The notes: generated from the letters alone by a model not told the origin. Positions 15,462 to 25,103 are shown, counted from the first letter of the stretch. The stretch: 64,000 bases of DNA from Mesorhizobium sp. WSM4313 (GCF_002294725.1 NZ_NSFT01000017.1:1-64000), one strand, 5' to 3'. Made by a program: numbers and translations.

Positions 15462-18449
15462 ATGGCAAGACAAGATCAGGCCAACGACCAGTTCTCGCTC
15501 ACCTCATTCCTTTATGGCGGCAATGCCGACTATATCGACGCGCTCTACGCGGCCTATGAGGACAATCCCGCCTCCGTCGATCCGGAGTGGCAGGATTTCT
15601 TCGCGGCACTGAAGGACGACGCGGGCGATGTCCGCAAGAACGCCAAGGGCGCGTCCTGGGCGAAGCCTTCCTGGCCGCTGCAGGCCAATGGCGAGCTGGT
15701 CTCGGCGCTCGACGGCAATTGGGGTCTGGTCGAAAAGGCGATCGAAAAGAAGGTCAAGGAAAAGGCCGTCATCAATGGCGCCGTGCTTTCGGACGCCGAC
15801 GTGCACCAGGCGACGCGCGATTCCGTGCGCGCCATCATGATGATCCGCGCCTACCGGATGCGCGGCCACCTGCACGCCAATCTCGACCCGCTCGGCATCG
15901 CCAAGCCGCTCGAGGACTATAACGAGCTGTCGCCGGAGAATTACGGGTTCACCGAAGCCGATTACGACCGACCGATCTTCCTCGACAATGTGCTGGGCCT
16001 CGAATTCGGCACCATCCGGCAGATGCTGGACATCCTGACCCGCACCTATTGCTCGACGCTCGGCGTCGAGTTCATGCACATCTCCGACCCGGAAGAGAAG
16101 GCCTGGATCCAAGCGCGCATCGAAGGCGCCGACAAGGAGATCACCTTCACCGCCACCGGCAAGAAGGCGATCCTGTCGAAGCTGGTCGAGGCCGAGGGCT
16201 TCGAGCAATATATCGACGTCAAGTACAAGGGCACCAAGCGTTTCGGCCTCGATGGCAGCGAGTCGCTGATCCCGGCGCTGGAACAGATCGTCAAGCGCGG
16301 CGGCCAGCTCGGCCTGAAGGAAATCGTGCTCGGCATGGCGCATCGCGGCCGCCTCAACGTGCTTTCCCAGGTGATGGCCAAGCCGCACCGCGCCATCTTC
16401 CACGAATTCAAGGGCGGCTCGGCGGCTCCCGACGAAGTCGAAGGCTCGGGCGACGTCAAGTATCACCTCGGCGCCTCGTCAGACCGCGAGTTCGACGGCA
16501 ACAAGGTGCACCTGTCGCTGACGGCCAACCCCTCGCATCTGGAAATCGTCGACCCTGTCGTGATGGGCAAGGCGCGCGCCAAGCAGGATCAGTTGTCCGG
16601 CCGTGAGCGCGGCGAGATCGTGCCGCTGTCTGAGCGCGCCAAGGTCATGCCGCTGCTGCTGCACGGCGACGCAGCCTTCGCCGGCCAGGGCGTGATCGCC
16701 GAGATCCTCGGCCTGTCGGGCCTGCGTGGGCATCGCGTCGCCGGCACGCTGCATTTCATCATCAACAACCAGATCGGCTTCACCACCAATCCGCGCTTCT
16801 CGCGCTCTTCGCCCTATCCATCGGATGTGGCCAAGATGATCGAGGCGCCGATCTTCCACGTCAATGGCGACGATCCGGAAGCGGTGGTGCATGCCGCGAA
16901 GGTCGCGACCGAGTTCCGCATGAAGTTCCACAAGCCGGTGGTGGTGGACATGTTCTGCTACCGCCGCTTCGGCCACAATGAGGGCGACGAGCCGTCCTTC
17001 ACTCAGCCGATCATGTACCGCAACATCCGCAGCCATAAGACGGTGGTGCAGATCTATGCCGACCGGCTGATCGCCGAAGGCCACGTCACCCAGGCCGAAG
17101 TCGACAAGATGCGGGCCGACTGGCGCGCGCATCTGGAAGCCGAATGGGAAGTCGGCCAGCACTACAAGCCCAACAAGGCCGACTGGCTGGACGGCGCGTG
17201 GTCGGGCCTTCGCACCGCCGACAACCAGGACGAACAGCGGCGCGGCAAGACCGCCGTGCCGGTGCGCACGCTGAAGGAGATCGGCAAGAAGCTGACCGAG
17301 GTGCCGAAGGACTTCGAGGCGCACAAGACCATCCTGCGCTTCCTCGAAAACCGCCGCCAGGCAATCGAGTCGGGCGAAGGCATCGATTGGTCGACGGCCG
17401 AGGCGCTGGCCTTCGGCGCTATCCTGCTCGACGGCAATCCGATCCGGCTTTCCGGGCAGGATTCGGAGCGCGGTACCTTCTCGCAGCGCCATTCGGTGCT
17501 TTACGACCAGCGCGACGAGACCCGCTACATTCCGCTCAACAATCTCTCGGCGGCGCAGGCCGGCTACGAGGTCATCAACTCGATGCTCTCGGAAGAGGCG
17601 GTGCTCGGCTTCGAATACGGCTACAGCCTGGCCGAGCCCAAGGCGCTGACGCTCTGGGAAGCGCAGTTCGGCGACTTCGCCAATGGCGCCCAGGTCGTGT
17701 TCGACCAGTTCATCTCGTCGGGCGAGCGCAAGTGGCTTCGCATGTCGGGTCTCGTATGCCTGCTGCCGCATGGCTATGAGGGCCAGGGGCCGGAGCACTC
17801 GTCGGCGCGGCTGGAGCGCTTCCTGCAGCTCTGCGCCGAAGACAACATGCAGGTCGCCAATGTCACCACGCCGGCTAACTATTTCCATATCTTGCGCCGA
17901 CAGCTGAAGCGCGACTTCCGCAAGCCGCTGATCCTGATGACGCCTAAATCGCTGCTGCGCCACAAGCGCGCGGTGTCGACGCTGTCGGAGATGGCGGGCG
18001 AAAGCTCATTCCACCGACTGCTTTGGGACGATGCGCAGCTCTTGGCCGACCAGCCTATCAAGCTGGTGAAGGACTCCAAGATACGCCGCGTCGTGCTGTG
18101 CTCGGGCAAAGTCTATTACGACCTCTATGAGGAGCGCGAGAAGCGCGGCATCAACGACATCTACCTGCTGCGCGTCGAACAGCTCTATCCGTTCCCGGCC
18201 AAGGCGCTGATCACCGAGCTGTCACGCTTCCGCAACGCCGAGATGGTGTGGTGCCAGGAAGAGCCCAAGAACATGGGCGCCTGGTCGTTCATCGATCCCT
18301 ATCTCGAATGGGTGCTGGCGCATATCGACGCCAAGCATCAGCGGGTGCGCTACACCGGACGGCCGGCCTCGGCCTCGCCGGCGACTGGGTTGATGTCGAA
18401 GCATCTCAGCCAGCTGGCCGCGCTGCTCGACGACGCTCTCGGCGAATAG
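15462..18449 (+). CDS. sucA: 2-Oxoglutarate dehydrogenase E1 component
   Basis: SucA is the thiamine-diphosphate decarboxylase of the 2-oxoglutarate dehydrogenase complex. The 995-residue protein begins with the short FLYGGNADYIDALYAAYEDNP segment for E2 binding, then RAIMMIRAYRMRGHLHANLDPL, the MAHRGRLNVL loop, the FCYRRFGHNEGDEPSFTQP thiamine region, and LPHGYEGQGPEHSSARLERFLQL. Length is normal. It is followed by sucB after 61 bases and preceded by a long inverted repeat. Confidence 0.98.
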   Translation: MARQDQANDQFSLTSFLYGGNADYIDALYAAYEDNPASVDPEWQDFFAALKDDAGDVRKNAKGASWAKPSWPLQANGELVSALDGNWGLVEKAIEKKVKEKAVINGAVLSDADVHQATRDSVRAIMMIRAYRMRGHLHANLDPLGIAKPLEDYNELSPENYGFTEADYDRPIFLDNVLGLEFGTIRQMLDILTRTYCSTLGVEFMHISDPEEKAWIQARIEGADKEITFTATGKKAILSKLVEAEGFEQYIDVKYKGTKRFGLDGSESLIPALEQIVKRGGQLGLKEIVLGMAHRGRLNVLSQVMAKPHRAIFHEFKGGSAAPDEVEGSGDVKYHLGASSDREFDGNKVHLSLTANPSHLEIVDPVVMGKARAKQDQLSGRERGEIVPLSERAKVMPLLLHGDAAFAGQGVIAEILGLSGLRGHRVAGTLHFIINNQIGFTTNPRFSRSSPYPSDVAKMIEAPIFHVNGDDPEAVVHAAKVATEFRMKFHKPVVVDMFCYRRFGHNEGDEPSFTQPIMYRNIRSHKTVVQIYADRLIAEGHVTQAEVDKMRADWRAHLEAEWEVGQHYKPNKADWLDGAWSGLRTADNQDEQRRGKTAVPVRTLKEIGKKLTEVPKDFEAHKTILRFLENRRQAIESGEGIDWSTAEALAFGAILLDGNPIRLSGQDSERGTFSQRHSVLYDQRDETRYIPLNNLSAAQAGYEVINSMLSEEAVLGFEYGYSLAEPKALTLWEAQFGDFANGAQVVFDQFISSGERKWLRMSGLVCLLPHGYEGQGPEHSSARLERFLQLCAEDNMQVANVTTPANYFHILRRQLKRDFRKPLILMTPKSLLRHKRAVSTLSEMAGESSFHRLLWDDAQLLADQPIKLVKDSKIRRVVLCSGKVYYDLYEEREKRGINDIYLLRVEQLYPFPAKALITELSRFRNAEMVWCQEEPKNMGAWSFIDPYLEWVLAHIDAKHQRVRYTGRPASASPATGLMSKHLSQLAALLDDALGE

Positions 18450-18510
18450 GACGCCGGGCGCGCAAACAGGCCGGACGAAACAGACCTCAAGAAGACAACG
18501 GACAGGCACA

Positions 18511-19791
18511 ATGGCTACCGAAATCCGCGTCCCCACTCTCGGCGAATCCGTCACCGAGGCGACTGTCGGCAAGTGGTTCAAGAAGGTCGGCGACGCGATC
18601 GCCGCCGACGAGCCCCTGGTCGAGCTCGAAACCGACAAGGTGACGGTGGAAGTGCCCGCCGCGGGCGCCGGAACGCTGGCCGAGATCAGCGTCAAGGAAG
18701 GCGAGACGGTCAATGTCGGGGCGCTGCTCGGCTCGATTTCGGCCGGCGGCGCGGCTGCAGCACCCGCCACCAAGCCGCAGGCGGTGGCGCAGGCTTCCAG
18801 CCCGGACGCCGCGTCCACCACCAAGCAGGCGGCGGCCGAAACCGCCAAGATGGCCGGCGACGCTGGTCCGGTCGAGCCGCGCACCATGCCGCCGGCGCCG
18901 GCCGCGGCCAAACTGATCGCGGAACACAATCTCTCGGTCGACCAGCTGTCCGGTTCCGGCAAGCGCGGCCAGGTGCTGAAGGGCGATGTGCTCGACGCCA
19001 TCGCCAAGGGCGCCCCTTCCCAGCCGGCCGAGACGCCGAAGGCCGCTCCGGCGCCCGCCGCGGCCCGCGCGCCGTCCACCGCCGAGGATGCGCCGCGCGA
19101 GGAGCGCGTGCGCATGACCAAGCTGCGCCAGACCATCGCGCGCCGCTTGAAGGAAGCGCAGTCCACCGCCGCCATGCTCACCACCTTCAACGAGGTGGAT
19201 ATGAGCGCGGTGATGGCGCTGAGGGCCAAATACAAGGACGTGTTCGAGAAGAAGCATGGCGTGAAGCTCGGCTTCATGGGCTTCTTCACCAAGGCTGTGA
19301 CGCATGCGCTGAAGGAGATCCCGGCGGTCAATGCCGAGATCGACGGCACCGACATCATCTACAAGAACTTCGCCCATGTCGGCGTCGCCGTCGGCACCGA
19401 CAAGGGCCTTGTGGTGCCGGTGGTGCGCGACGCCGACCAGATGTCGATCGCCGAAATCGAGAAGGAGATCGGCCGACTGGGCCTTGCCGCGCGCGACGGC
19501 AAGCTGTCGGTGGCGGAAATGCAAGGTGGGACGTTTACGATTTCCAACGGTGGTGTTTACGGCTCGCTGATGTCGACGCCGATCCTGAACGCGCCGCAGT
19601 CGGGCATTCTCGGCATGCACAAGATCCAGGAGCGGCCGATGGTCGTCGGCGGCCAGATCGTCATCCGGCCGATGATGTATCTGGCGCTCAGCTACGATCA
19701 CCGCATCGTCGACGGCAAGGAAGCGGTGACCTTCCTGGTGCGGGTCAAGGAAAGCCTGGAGGATCCCGAGCGGCTGGTGCTCGATCTGTGA
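18511..19791 (+). CDS. sucB: Dihydrolipoamide succinyltransferase E2
   Basis: SucB forms the core of the 2-oxoglutarate dehydrogenase complex and transfers the succinyl group to CoA. The 426-residue protein has one lipoyl domain with Lys43 in ETDKVTVEVP, an alanine/proline-rich linker, a peripheral subunit-binding domain (about 127-165, PAAAKLIAEHNL), and the catalytic domain ending with LSYDHRIVDGKEAV. The start at 18511 matches the family. Confidence 0.97.
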   Translation: MATEIRVPTLGESVTEATVGKWFKKVGDAIAADEPLVELETDKVTVEVPAAGAGTLAEISVKEGETVNVGALLGSISAGGAAAAPATKPQAVAQASSPDAASTTKQAAAETAKMAGDAGPVEPRTMPPAPAAAKLIAEHNLSVDQLSGSGKRGQVLKGDVLDAIAKGAPSQPAETPKAAPAPAAARAPSTAEDAPREERVRMTKLRQTIARRLKEAQSTAAMLTTFNEVDMSAVMALRAKYKDVFEKKHGVKLGFMGFFTKAVTHALKEIPAVNAEIDGTDIIYKNFAHVGVAVGTDKGLVVPVVRDADQMSIAEIEKEIGRLGLAARDGKLSVAEMQGGTFTISNGGVYGSLMSTPILNAPQSGILGMHKIQERPMVVGGQIVIRPMMYLALSYDHRIVDGKEAVTFLVRVKESLEDPERLVLDL

Positions 19792-19807
19792 TCGGAGCCG
19801 ATCCGCA

Positions 19808-20581
19808 ATGAGCGGCTGGCTGGAACGGTTCGGGTTCGGGCTCGGCCGGACGGCACGCGGCTTGCGGCGCGGCATCTTCCTGCTTGGCCTCTCCGCCGCC
19901 ATCCCGTCGCCCGCAATGGCCGCCGACTGGGATCCGGCGACGGCCAGCAGCAATTTCGGCATCTTTGCGCTCAGCGACACGCAATTGGCGGAGCGCAAGA
20001 TTACCGTCACGCAGATCGGCGAGCTCGAACTCCCGACCGGCGAGATCATCGCTTGCGATCCTCTGATCACGACCGACGATTGGCCGGCGCTGGCGCGCAG
20101 GGTGAAGCCCGGGCACTATCCGGTCGCGCTGTTCGAGGCGCAGGGTCGCGTGGCCGCGGCGTTCCTTCGCTTCCGACCCGGCGTGCCTGTGCGCTGGGAG
20201 CTCGCCACTCTGCCCGGCCAGGACGTCTCGACGCTGAACGGCGACGAAATCTTCGGCTATCCCGTCGACGCCGGCCTCGGCTCGTTCATGGACAAGGCGG
20301 CGATGGCCTTGATGACGGCCGCGCAGGACAAGCTGAAGCCCGATCAGAACTATTATGACGATGTGCTGGCGGCCGAGTTCGCGCCCAACCAGGACCGGTT
20401 CGTCATGCACCATCCGGCCGCCGGCAATCCGGTCAACATCGCGATGTTCTGGAGCGGCTGGGGCGATGGGTTCTATCCGTCCTTCTGGGGACTGGACGCG
20501 GCGGGCGAGCCGGTGGTCCTGATGACCGACTTCGGGGTGCTCGAAAACGCCGACGGCCGCGAGAGCGACCAGGCCAAGTGA
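19808..20581 (+). CDS. DUF4241-family exported protein
   Basis: This 257-residue protein has a signal-like N-terminus with basic residues (GLRRG), a hydrophobic stretch and a likely cleavage after PAMAA near residue 39. The mature part matches the DUF4241 pattern: GELELPTGEIIACDPL, VKPGHYPVALFEAQGRVAAAFLRF, FGYPVDAGLGSFMD, and SGWGDGFYPSFWGLDAAG. Function is unknown. It starts 16 bases after sucB, and its stop overlaps the next gene, so it is probably co-transcribed with sucAB. Confidence 0.75.
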   Translation: MSGWLERFGFGLGRTARGLRRGIFLLGLSAAIPSPAMAADWDPATASSNFGIFALSDTQLAERKITVTQIGELELPTGEIIACDPLITTDDWPALARRVKPGHYPVALFEAQGRVAAAFLRFRPGVPVRWELATLPGQDVSTLNGDEIFGYPVDAGLGSFMDKAAMALMTAAQDKLKPDQNYYDDVLAAEFAPNQDRFVMHHPAAGNPVNIAMFWSGWGDGFYPSFWGLDAAGEPVVLMTDFGVLENADGRESDQAK

Positions 20582-21093
20582 TGACGAATGCCGCCTCGCC
20601 CATGATCGGATTGATGGCCGGATCGCTGGCGCTTACGGCTGCGAATTCCAGCGCCCAGGCCGCCTGCCCTATCCAGCTTGCCGTCTACGGCGAGGCGCAG
20701 AGCGGCGCCGAGATCGACTTCACGCCGGCCGGCAGCTCGGCGACGATCACCAACAATTTCCGCATGATCCTCGACAACAATGTCGTGCTCGACGGCATCG
20801 TGATGTGGACCGAAGGCAGCGCCGCGCGGCCGCATGGCTCGCTGATGTACAAATGCCCGACCGGCGACGTCACCGGCGAGGAGCTTGCCGCCTGCACGGT
20901 CTGGGAAGGCGTGATCTACAGCGCCGATGAAAAGGGCGGCGTCGCCCTGTTGCCGGCCGAAGGCGCCGACGCGCCGAAAAGCCTGATCTTTCCCGACCTC
21001 GGGCCGTCGCTGGAGATGTCGGCCGCCTATGGCCCCGCCGGCTTCTCCAAAGTGCCGTGGGACATCTTCGTGCTGAAAGGCTGCCAGGAATGA
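20581..21093 (+). CDS. Predicted secreted protein of unknown function
   Basis: I do not recognise this 170-residue protein. It has a signal peptide (IGLMAGSLALTAANSSAQA) and four cysteines in the mature part: one right after cleavage, two near the middle (LMYKCPTGDV and LAACTVWEG) and one at the C-terminus. It starts at an ATG that overlaps the upstream stop (a GTG three bases earlier is possible), and its stop overlaps the SDR gene. The tight coupling with the DUF4241 gene suggests the two exported proteins work together. Confidence 0.65.
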   Translation: MTNAASPMIGLMAGSLALTAANSSAQAACPIQLAVYGEAQSGAEIDFTPAGSSATITNNFRMILDNNVVLDGIVMWTEGSAARPHGSLMYKCPTGDVTGEELAACTVWEGVIYSADEKGGVALLPAEGADAPKSLIFPDLGPSLEMSAAYGPAGFSKVPWDIFVLKGCQE

Positions 21094-21845
21094 GCGCGCA
21101 CAGGAAGACGCTGTTGGTCACCGGCGGCAGCCGCGGCATCGGCGCCGCCATCTGCCGGCAGGCGAACCAGGCCGGCTACCGGGTGGCGGTCAACTATGTC
21201 TCCAACCAGGTGGCGGCGGACATGCTGGTCGCCGAGCTCAAAGCCGGCGGCGGCGATGCTTTCGCGGTCAGAGGCGATGTCGGGAACGAGGCCGATGTCC
21301 TGGCGATGTTTGAAGCCGTCGACCGGGCCTTCGGCCGGCTCGACGCCTTCGTCAACAATGCCGGCATTGTCGACGTCAAGACGAGGGTCGACGAGATGAG
21401 CGCGGCGCGGCTGGAGCGCATGATGCACATCAATGTCGTCGGCTCCTTTCTCTGCGCCCGCGAAGCGGTCAAGCGCATGTCGACGCGACATGGCGGCCAC
21501 GGCGGCGCCATCGTCAACTTGTCCTCGGCGGCGGCTAGGCTGGGCTCGCCCGGCGAATATGTCGACTATGCCGCCTCCAAGGGCGCGATCGACACCATGA
21601 CCATCGGTCTGGCGCGTGAGGTGGTGCTCGAAGGCATTCGCGTCAACGCGGTCAGCCCCGGCATCACCGAAACTGAGATCCACGCGTCGGGCGGCCAGCC
21701 CGACCGGGTGGCGCGGATGCGGGACATGCTGCCGATGAAACGCGCGGGCACGGCGGACGAAGTCGCCAGCGCGGTTCTCTATCTTCTGTCGGACGCGGCC
21801 TCCTATATAACGGGCGCGATCCTGAATGTGAGCGGCGGCCGATAG
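21090..21845 (+). CDS. SDR-family oxidoreductase
   Basis: This 251-residue short-chain dehydrogenase/reductase has the cofactor loop TGGSRGIGAAI near residue 10, NNAGIVD, the serine in IVNLSSAAARLGS, and the YVDYAASKGA catalytic Tyr/Lys pair. The C-terminus ASYITGAILNVSGGR is typical of FabG-like SDRs. The substrate is unknown. The ATG at 21090 overlaps the upstream TGA as ATGA; the frame start at 21057 is inside the previous gene. lpdA follows after 23 bases. Confidence 0.9.
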   Translation: MSAHRKTLLVTGGSRGIGAAICRQANQAGYRVAVNYVSNQVAADMLVAELKAGGGDAFAVRGDVGNEADVLAMFEAVDRAFGRLDAFVNNAGIVDVKTRVDEMSAARLERMMHINVVGSFLCAREAVKRMSTRHGGHGGAIVNLSSAAARLGSPGEYVDYAASKGAIDTMTIGLAREVVLEGIRVNAVSPGITETEIHASGGQPDRVARMRDMLPMKRAGTADEVASAVLYLLSDAASYITGAILNVSGGR

Positions 21846-21868
21846 GCGCCAAAACAAAGGACAAGACT

Positions 21869-23275
21869 ATGGCTTATGACGTCGTAATCATCGGATCGGG
21901 ACCGGGCGGCTATGTCTGCGCCATCAAGGCGGCGCAACTCGGGCTGAAGACGGCGGTGGTCGAGAAGAACGCCACCTTCGGCGGCACCTGCCTCAACATC
22001 GGCTGCATCCCGTCGAAGGCGCTGCTCCACGCCTCCGAGATGTTCGCGGAAGCCGGCCATGCCTTCGATACGCTGGGCGTCGAGATCCCGGCGCCGAAGC
22101 TCAATCTGAAGAAGATGATGGCGCATAAGGACACGACGGTGGCGTCCAACGTCAACGGCGTCGCCTTCCTGTTCAAGAAGAACAAGATCGATTCCTTTCG
22201 CGGCACCGGCAAGGTGATTTCCGCAGGCAAGGTTTCGGTGACCGGCGAGGACGGCAAGGTCGAGGAGATCGAGACCAAGAACATCGTCATCGCTACCGGC
22301 TCGGATGTCGCCGGCATTCCGGGCGTCAAGGTCGATTTCGACGAGAAGGCGATCGTCTCCTCCACCGGCGCGTTGTCGCTGGCCAAGGTGCCCGCCAGCC
22401 TCGTCGTCGTCGGCGGCGGCGTCATCGGGCTGGAGCTCGGCTCGGTGTGGGCCAGGCTCGGCGCCAAGGTCACGGTCGTCGAGTTCCTCGACACTATCCT
22501 GGGCGGCATGGACGGCGAGGTGTCGAAGCAGTTCCAGCGGCTGCTCTCCAAGCAGGGGTTCGAGTTCAAGCTCGGCGCCAAGGTCACCGGCGTCGCAAAG
22601 GCCAAGAAGGGCGCCAGCGTCACCTTCGAACCGGTCAAGGGCGGCGCGGCGGAAACCATCGAGGCTGATGTGGTGCTGGTTTCCACCGGGCGGCGGCCCT
22701 ATGCCGACAGCCTGGGGCTGAAGGAAGCGGGCGTCGAGGTCGACGAGCGCGGCCGCGTCAAGACCGACGGGCATCTCAGGACCAATGTTCCCGGCATCTA
22801 TGCCATCGGCGACGTCATTGCCGGGCCGATGCTGGCGCACAAGGCCGAGGACGAAGGCGTGGCGGTGGCCGAGACGATCGCCGGCCAAGCCGGCCATGTG
22901 AACTACGACGTCATCCCGAGCGTCGTCTACACCAGCCCGGAAATCGCTTCGGTCGGCAAGACCGAGGAAGAGCTGAAGAAGGCCGGCATCGACTACAAGG
23001 CCGGGAAATTCCCGTTCAGCGCCAATGGCCGCGCGCGCGCCATGCTGCACACCGACGGCTTCGTGAAGATCCTGGCCGACAAGGCGAGCGACCGCGTGCT
23101 CGGCGTCCATATCGTCGGCTTCGGCGCCGGCGAGATGATCCACGAGGCGGCGGTGCTGATGGAATTCGGCGGTTCGTCCGAAGACCTGGCGCGGACCTGC
23201 CACGCGCATCCGACGATGTCGGAGGCGGTCAAGGAAGCGGCGCTGGCGACGTTCTTCAAGCCGATTCATATCTGA
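21869..23275 (+). CDS. lpdA: Dihydrolipoyl dehydrogenase E3
   Basis: LpdA reoxidises dihydrolipoamide on 2-oxoacid dehydrogenase complexes. The 468-residue flavoprotein has the FAD loop IIGSGPGGYVCAIKAAQ, the redox pair Cys41/Cys46 in GGTCLNIGCIPSK, the NAD loop VVGGGVIGLELGSVWARLG, and the C-terminal CHAHPTMSEAVKEA with the catalytic histidine. It closes the TCA cluster, and a strong terminator follows at 23391. Confidence 0.97.
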   Translation: MAYDVVIIGSGPGGYVCAIKAAQLGLKTAVVEKNATFGGTCLNIGCIPSKALLHASEMFAEAGHAFDTLGVEIPAPKLNLKKMMAHKDTTVASNVNGVAFLFKKNKIDSFRGTGKVISAGKVSVTGEDGKVEEIETKNIVIATGSDVAGIPGVKVDFDEKAIVSSTGALSLAKVPASLVVVGGGVIGLELGSVWARLGAKVTVVEFLDTILGGMDGEVSKQFQRLLSKQGFEFKLGAKVTGVAKAKKGASVTFEPVKGGAAETIEADVVLVSTGRRPYADSLGLKEAGVEVDERGRVKTDGHLRTNVPGIYAIGDVIAGPMLAHKAEDEGVAVAETIAGQAGHVNYDVIPSVVYTSPEIASVGKTEEELKKAGIDYKAGKFPFSANGRARAMLHTDGFVKILADKASDRVLGVHIVGFGAGEMIHEAAVLMEFGGSSEDLARTCHAHPTMSEAVKEAALATFFKPIHI

Positions 23276-23277
23276 AA

Positions 23278-23332
23278 GGTTCCGGTGCTCACGGACCTGA
23301 ATGTCCACTGCGCTCCGGTTCTCGAAAGCCGC
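23278..23332. repeat. Degenerate half copy of the ATTCAGGT hairpin repeat
   Basis: TTCCGGTGCTCACG and GCGCTCCGGTTCTCG match the central part of the hairpin elements at 44455, 52270 and 53223, but the outer arms are lost or diverged and the central loop differs. It lies directly after the lpdA stop, the same position relative to a gene as the full copies. Confidence 0.5.
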
Positions 23333-23390
23333 GCCAGCTGACTCACCGGAGCGAGTTTCTTAAGGGCCTTTCTCGCGCCTATCCTAACCA

Positions 23391-23417
23391 AAACGGCCCG
23401 CCTTTGGCGGGCCGTTT
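23391..23417 (+). terminator. Terminator after lpdA
   Basis: AAACGGCCCGCC and GGCGGGCCGTTT form a perfect 12-base-pair stem with a TTT loop. The A and T ends make it work in both directions, so it could also end transcription of the minus-strand gene at 23438. Confidence 0.85.
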
Positions 23418-23437
23418 GTCGTCAAGCTGTAGCCGGA

Positions 23438-23770
23438 TTACTGGGCCGGCGCAGGTGCCGGAGCCGGAGCCGGAGCCGGGGTCGGCGTAGGCGTAGGCGT
23501 AGGCGCCGGAGCTGGCGTGGGAGCCGGGGTGGGCGCTGGAGTTGGCTCAGGCGCCGGAGCGGGCGTTGCAGGCGCCGGGGCAGGCGTGCTGGCCGCCGGC
23601 GGCTCAGACGGGGCGGGGGCATGCTCGCCGCCGCTTCTGCCAAAGACATAATACGCAACAATGGCCAGGATAATGACAACAAGGGCGATCAGCCACCCGC
23701 TGCCGCCACCACCGCCACGCGTTGGGGGAGGCGTGCTCGAAGGGGTGTAGGGATCGTTAGGGTTCGCCAT
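23438..23770 (-). CDS. Small membrane protein with Pro/Ala/Thr repeat tail
   Basis: This 110-residue protein starts MANPNDPYTPSSTPPP, has a GGGG spacer, one transmembrane helix (WLIALVVIILAIVAYYVF) and then about 60 residues made almost only of Pro, Ala and Thr in alternating AP/TP units. The tail would sit outside the inner membrane as an extended, disordered rod. The ATG at 23770 follows AAGGAGG. I know no function. Confidence 0.7.
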   Translation of the reverse strand: MANPNDPYTPSSTPPPTRGGGGGSGWLIALVVIILAIVAYYVFGRSGGEHAPAPSEPPAASTPAPAPATPAPAPEPTPAPTPAPTPAPAPTPTPTPTPAPAPAPAPAPAQ

Positions 23771-23903
23771 GAAACGTGTCCTCCTTGGATGAAAGTCATC
23801 AAAATAACAGCCATCAACGCGCTGAGCCCGCATCGGGTTTCACGCGAACGGACGGAAAGCGCTGAAAAACCGGCGTTTTCAGGTCCGCCAGCCGCCAGAC
23901 GAC

Positions 23904-24968
23904 TCAGTTGACGGCGGTAACACTATACCCTGCCTTGCGAAAATCCTCGACCAGTCCTTCCGGACCGGGCAGATGCATGGCGCCGACGGCCATGAAGACG
24001 TTGCCCTTGGCCAGAATCGGCCCGGCATGCGCCGCCATCACCTTGTTGCGGCTGGTGATAATGGTCTGCTCGAAGGCGGCATAGCCGGCCTCGTCGTCCG
24101 CCGTCTCCGGCAGCACGGCGCGGAACAGCGGCCAGAACATGCCGACCTCGCCACGCTGGTAGAGCACGATCATCGTCTCGGTGACGTCGTTCACTTTGTC
24201 GCCGAGCTTCATCGTCTCGACCAGGCTCTTCATGTGGAATTCGATCGGCAGCGAAGCCATGGCGCGCAATTGATCGACGGCGGTTTCGAGCCCTTCGACA
24301 TTCTTTCCCGAAGCCTTGGCCTCGGAGGCAAGCTTGACGTCCAGGACGGGTTCGCCGGCGCTCTGGCGCGCCACCTCGCAGGCCGGCAACGCCATCATCG
24401 CCGAGAGGATCCACGGCTTCATCTTGGCGACCGTCGCTGGCGGAATGCCGCGCGCGTCGAGCCCCTTGTCCAGCGCCGCCGCATCATCCGACGACAAGAG
24501 CGACGACAGGGTGGTGTTGTCGGTGAACATCATCAGGCCGGGTTCGCTGGCCATGGCGGCCATCATCTTGGCCTTGTCCATCGCGTCGGTGGTCTCGATG
24601 ACGATGGTGTCGGCGCCGTCATAGGCTTTTTGCGCGGCGGCCGGCAGCGTGGTGACGCGCGTATCGGTCATGTGCATGGTGCCGAACAGGTAAGACGGCT
24701 TTTCGCCCGGCTTCTCCAGTTTCCACAGCAGCCCTTTGCCGTTGGGTACGGCCGCCGCCTCGGTCTCGACCTTCCTGAAGGCGGCGGGATCGTTCTTTTC
24801 CAGCGCTGTCAACAGATCGGTGCCGACGCAATTGGCCATTTCGGCATGCGCCCGGCCAGCGAGCAGCATAACGACGAGGAAAGACAGGAAAAACAGCAGG
24901 TTGAGCGCCGCAAGCAGCTTCAACGAGACAAGGGCCGCGCGGTCGGCGATGGCGATGACGCGTTTCAT
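23904..24968 (-). CDS. TraB/GumN family protein
   Basis: This 354-residue protein has an N-terminal transmembrane segment (about residues 14-40) and then the TraB/GumN domain: PSYLFGTMHMTD near the start, and a second GxxH motif, AVGAMHLPGPEGL, near the end. The paired GxxH motifs and the conserved glutamates suggest a metal-dependent hydrolase of the TIKI/TraB fold, but the substrate is not known. The start at 24968 (MKRVIAIADR) was preferred over 24998 because the basic-hydrophobic signal begins there. Confidence 0.82.
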   Translation of the reverse strand: MKRVIAIADRAALVSLKLLAALNLLFFLSFLVVMLLAGRAHAEMANCVGTDLLTALEKNDPAAFRKVETEAAAVPNGKGLLWKLEKPGEKPSYLFGTMHMTDTRVTTLPAAAQKAYDGADTIVIETTDAMDKAKMMAAMASEPGLMMFTDNTTLSSLLSSDDAAALDKGLDARGIPPATVAKMKPWILSAMMALPACEVARQSAGEPVLDVKLASEAKASGKNVEGLETAVDQLRAMASLPIEFHMKSLVETMKLGDKVNDVTETMIVLYQRGEVGMFWPLFRAVLPETADDEAGYAAFEQTIITSRNKVMAAHAGPILAKGNVFMAVGAMHLPGPEGLVEDFRKAGYSVTAVN

Positions 24969-25103
24969 GAGAAGCGTCTTAGCGCGGAAAAGCGGCAAAA
25001 CGGTTAATTGGGAGGATGAAATTTGTTTCTGGTTCGCTGAGTTTGAGGTTCGCTCCGGTTGTCGGACCGAATGCGTTGACGATTAGCCGGACCGTCCATC
25101 GCG

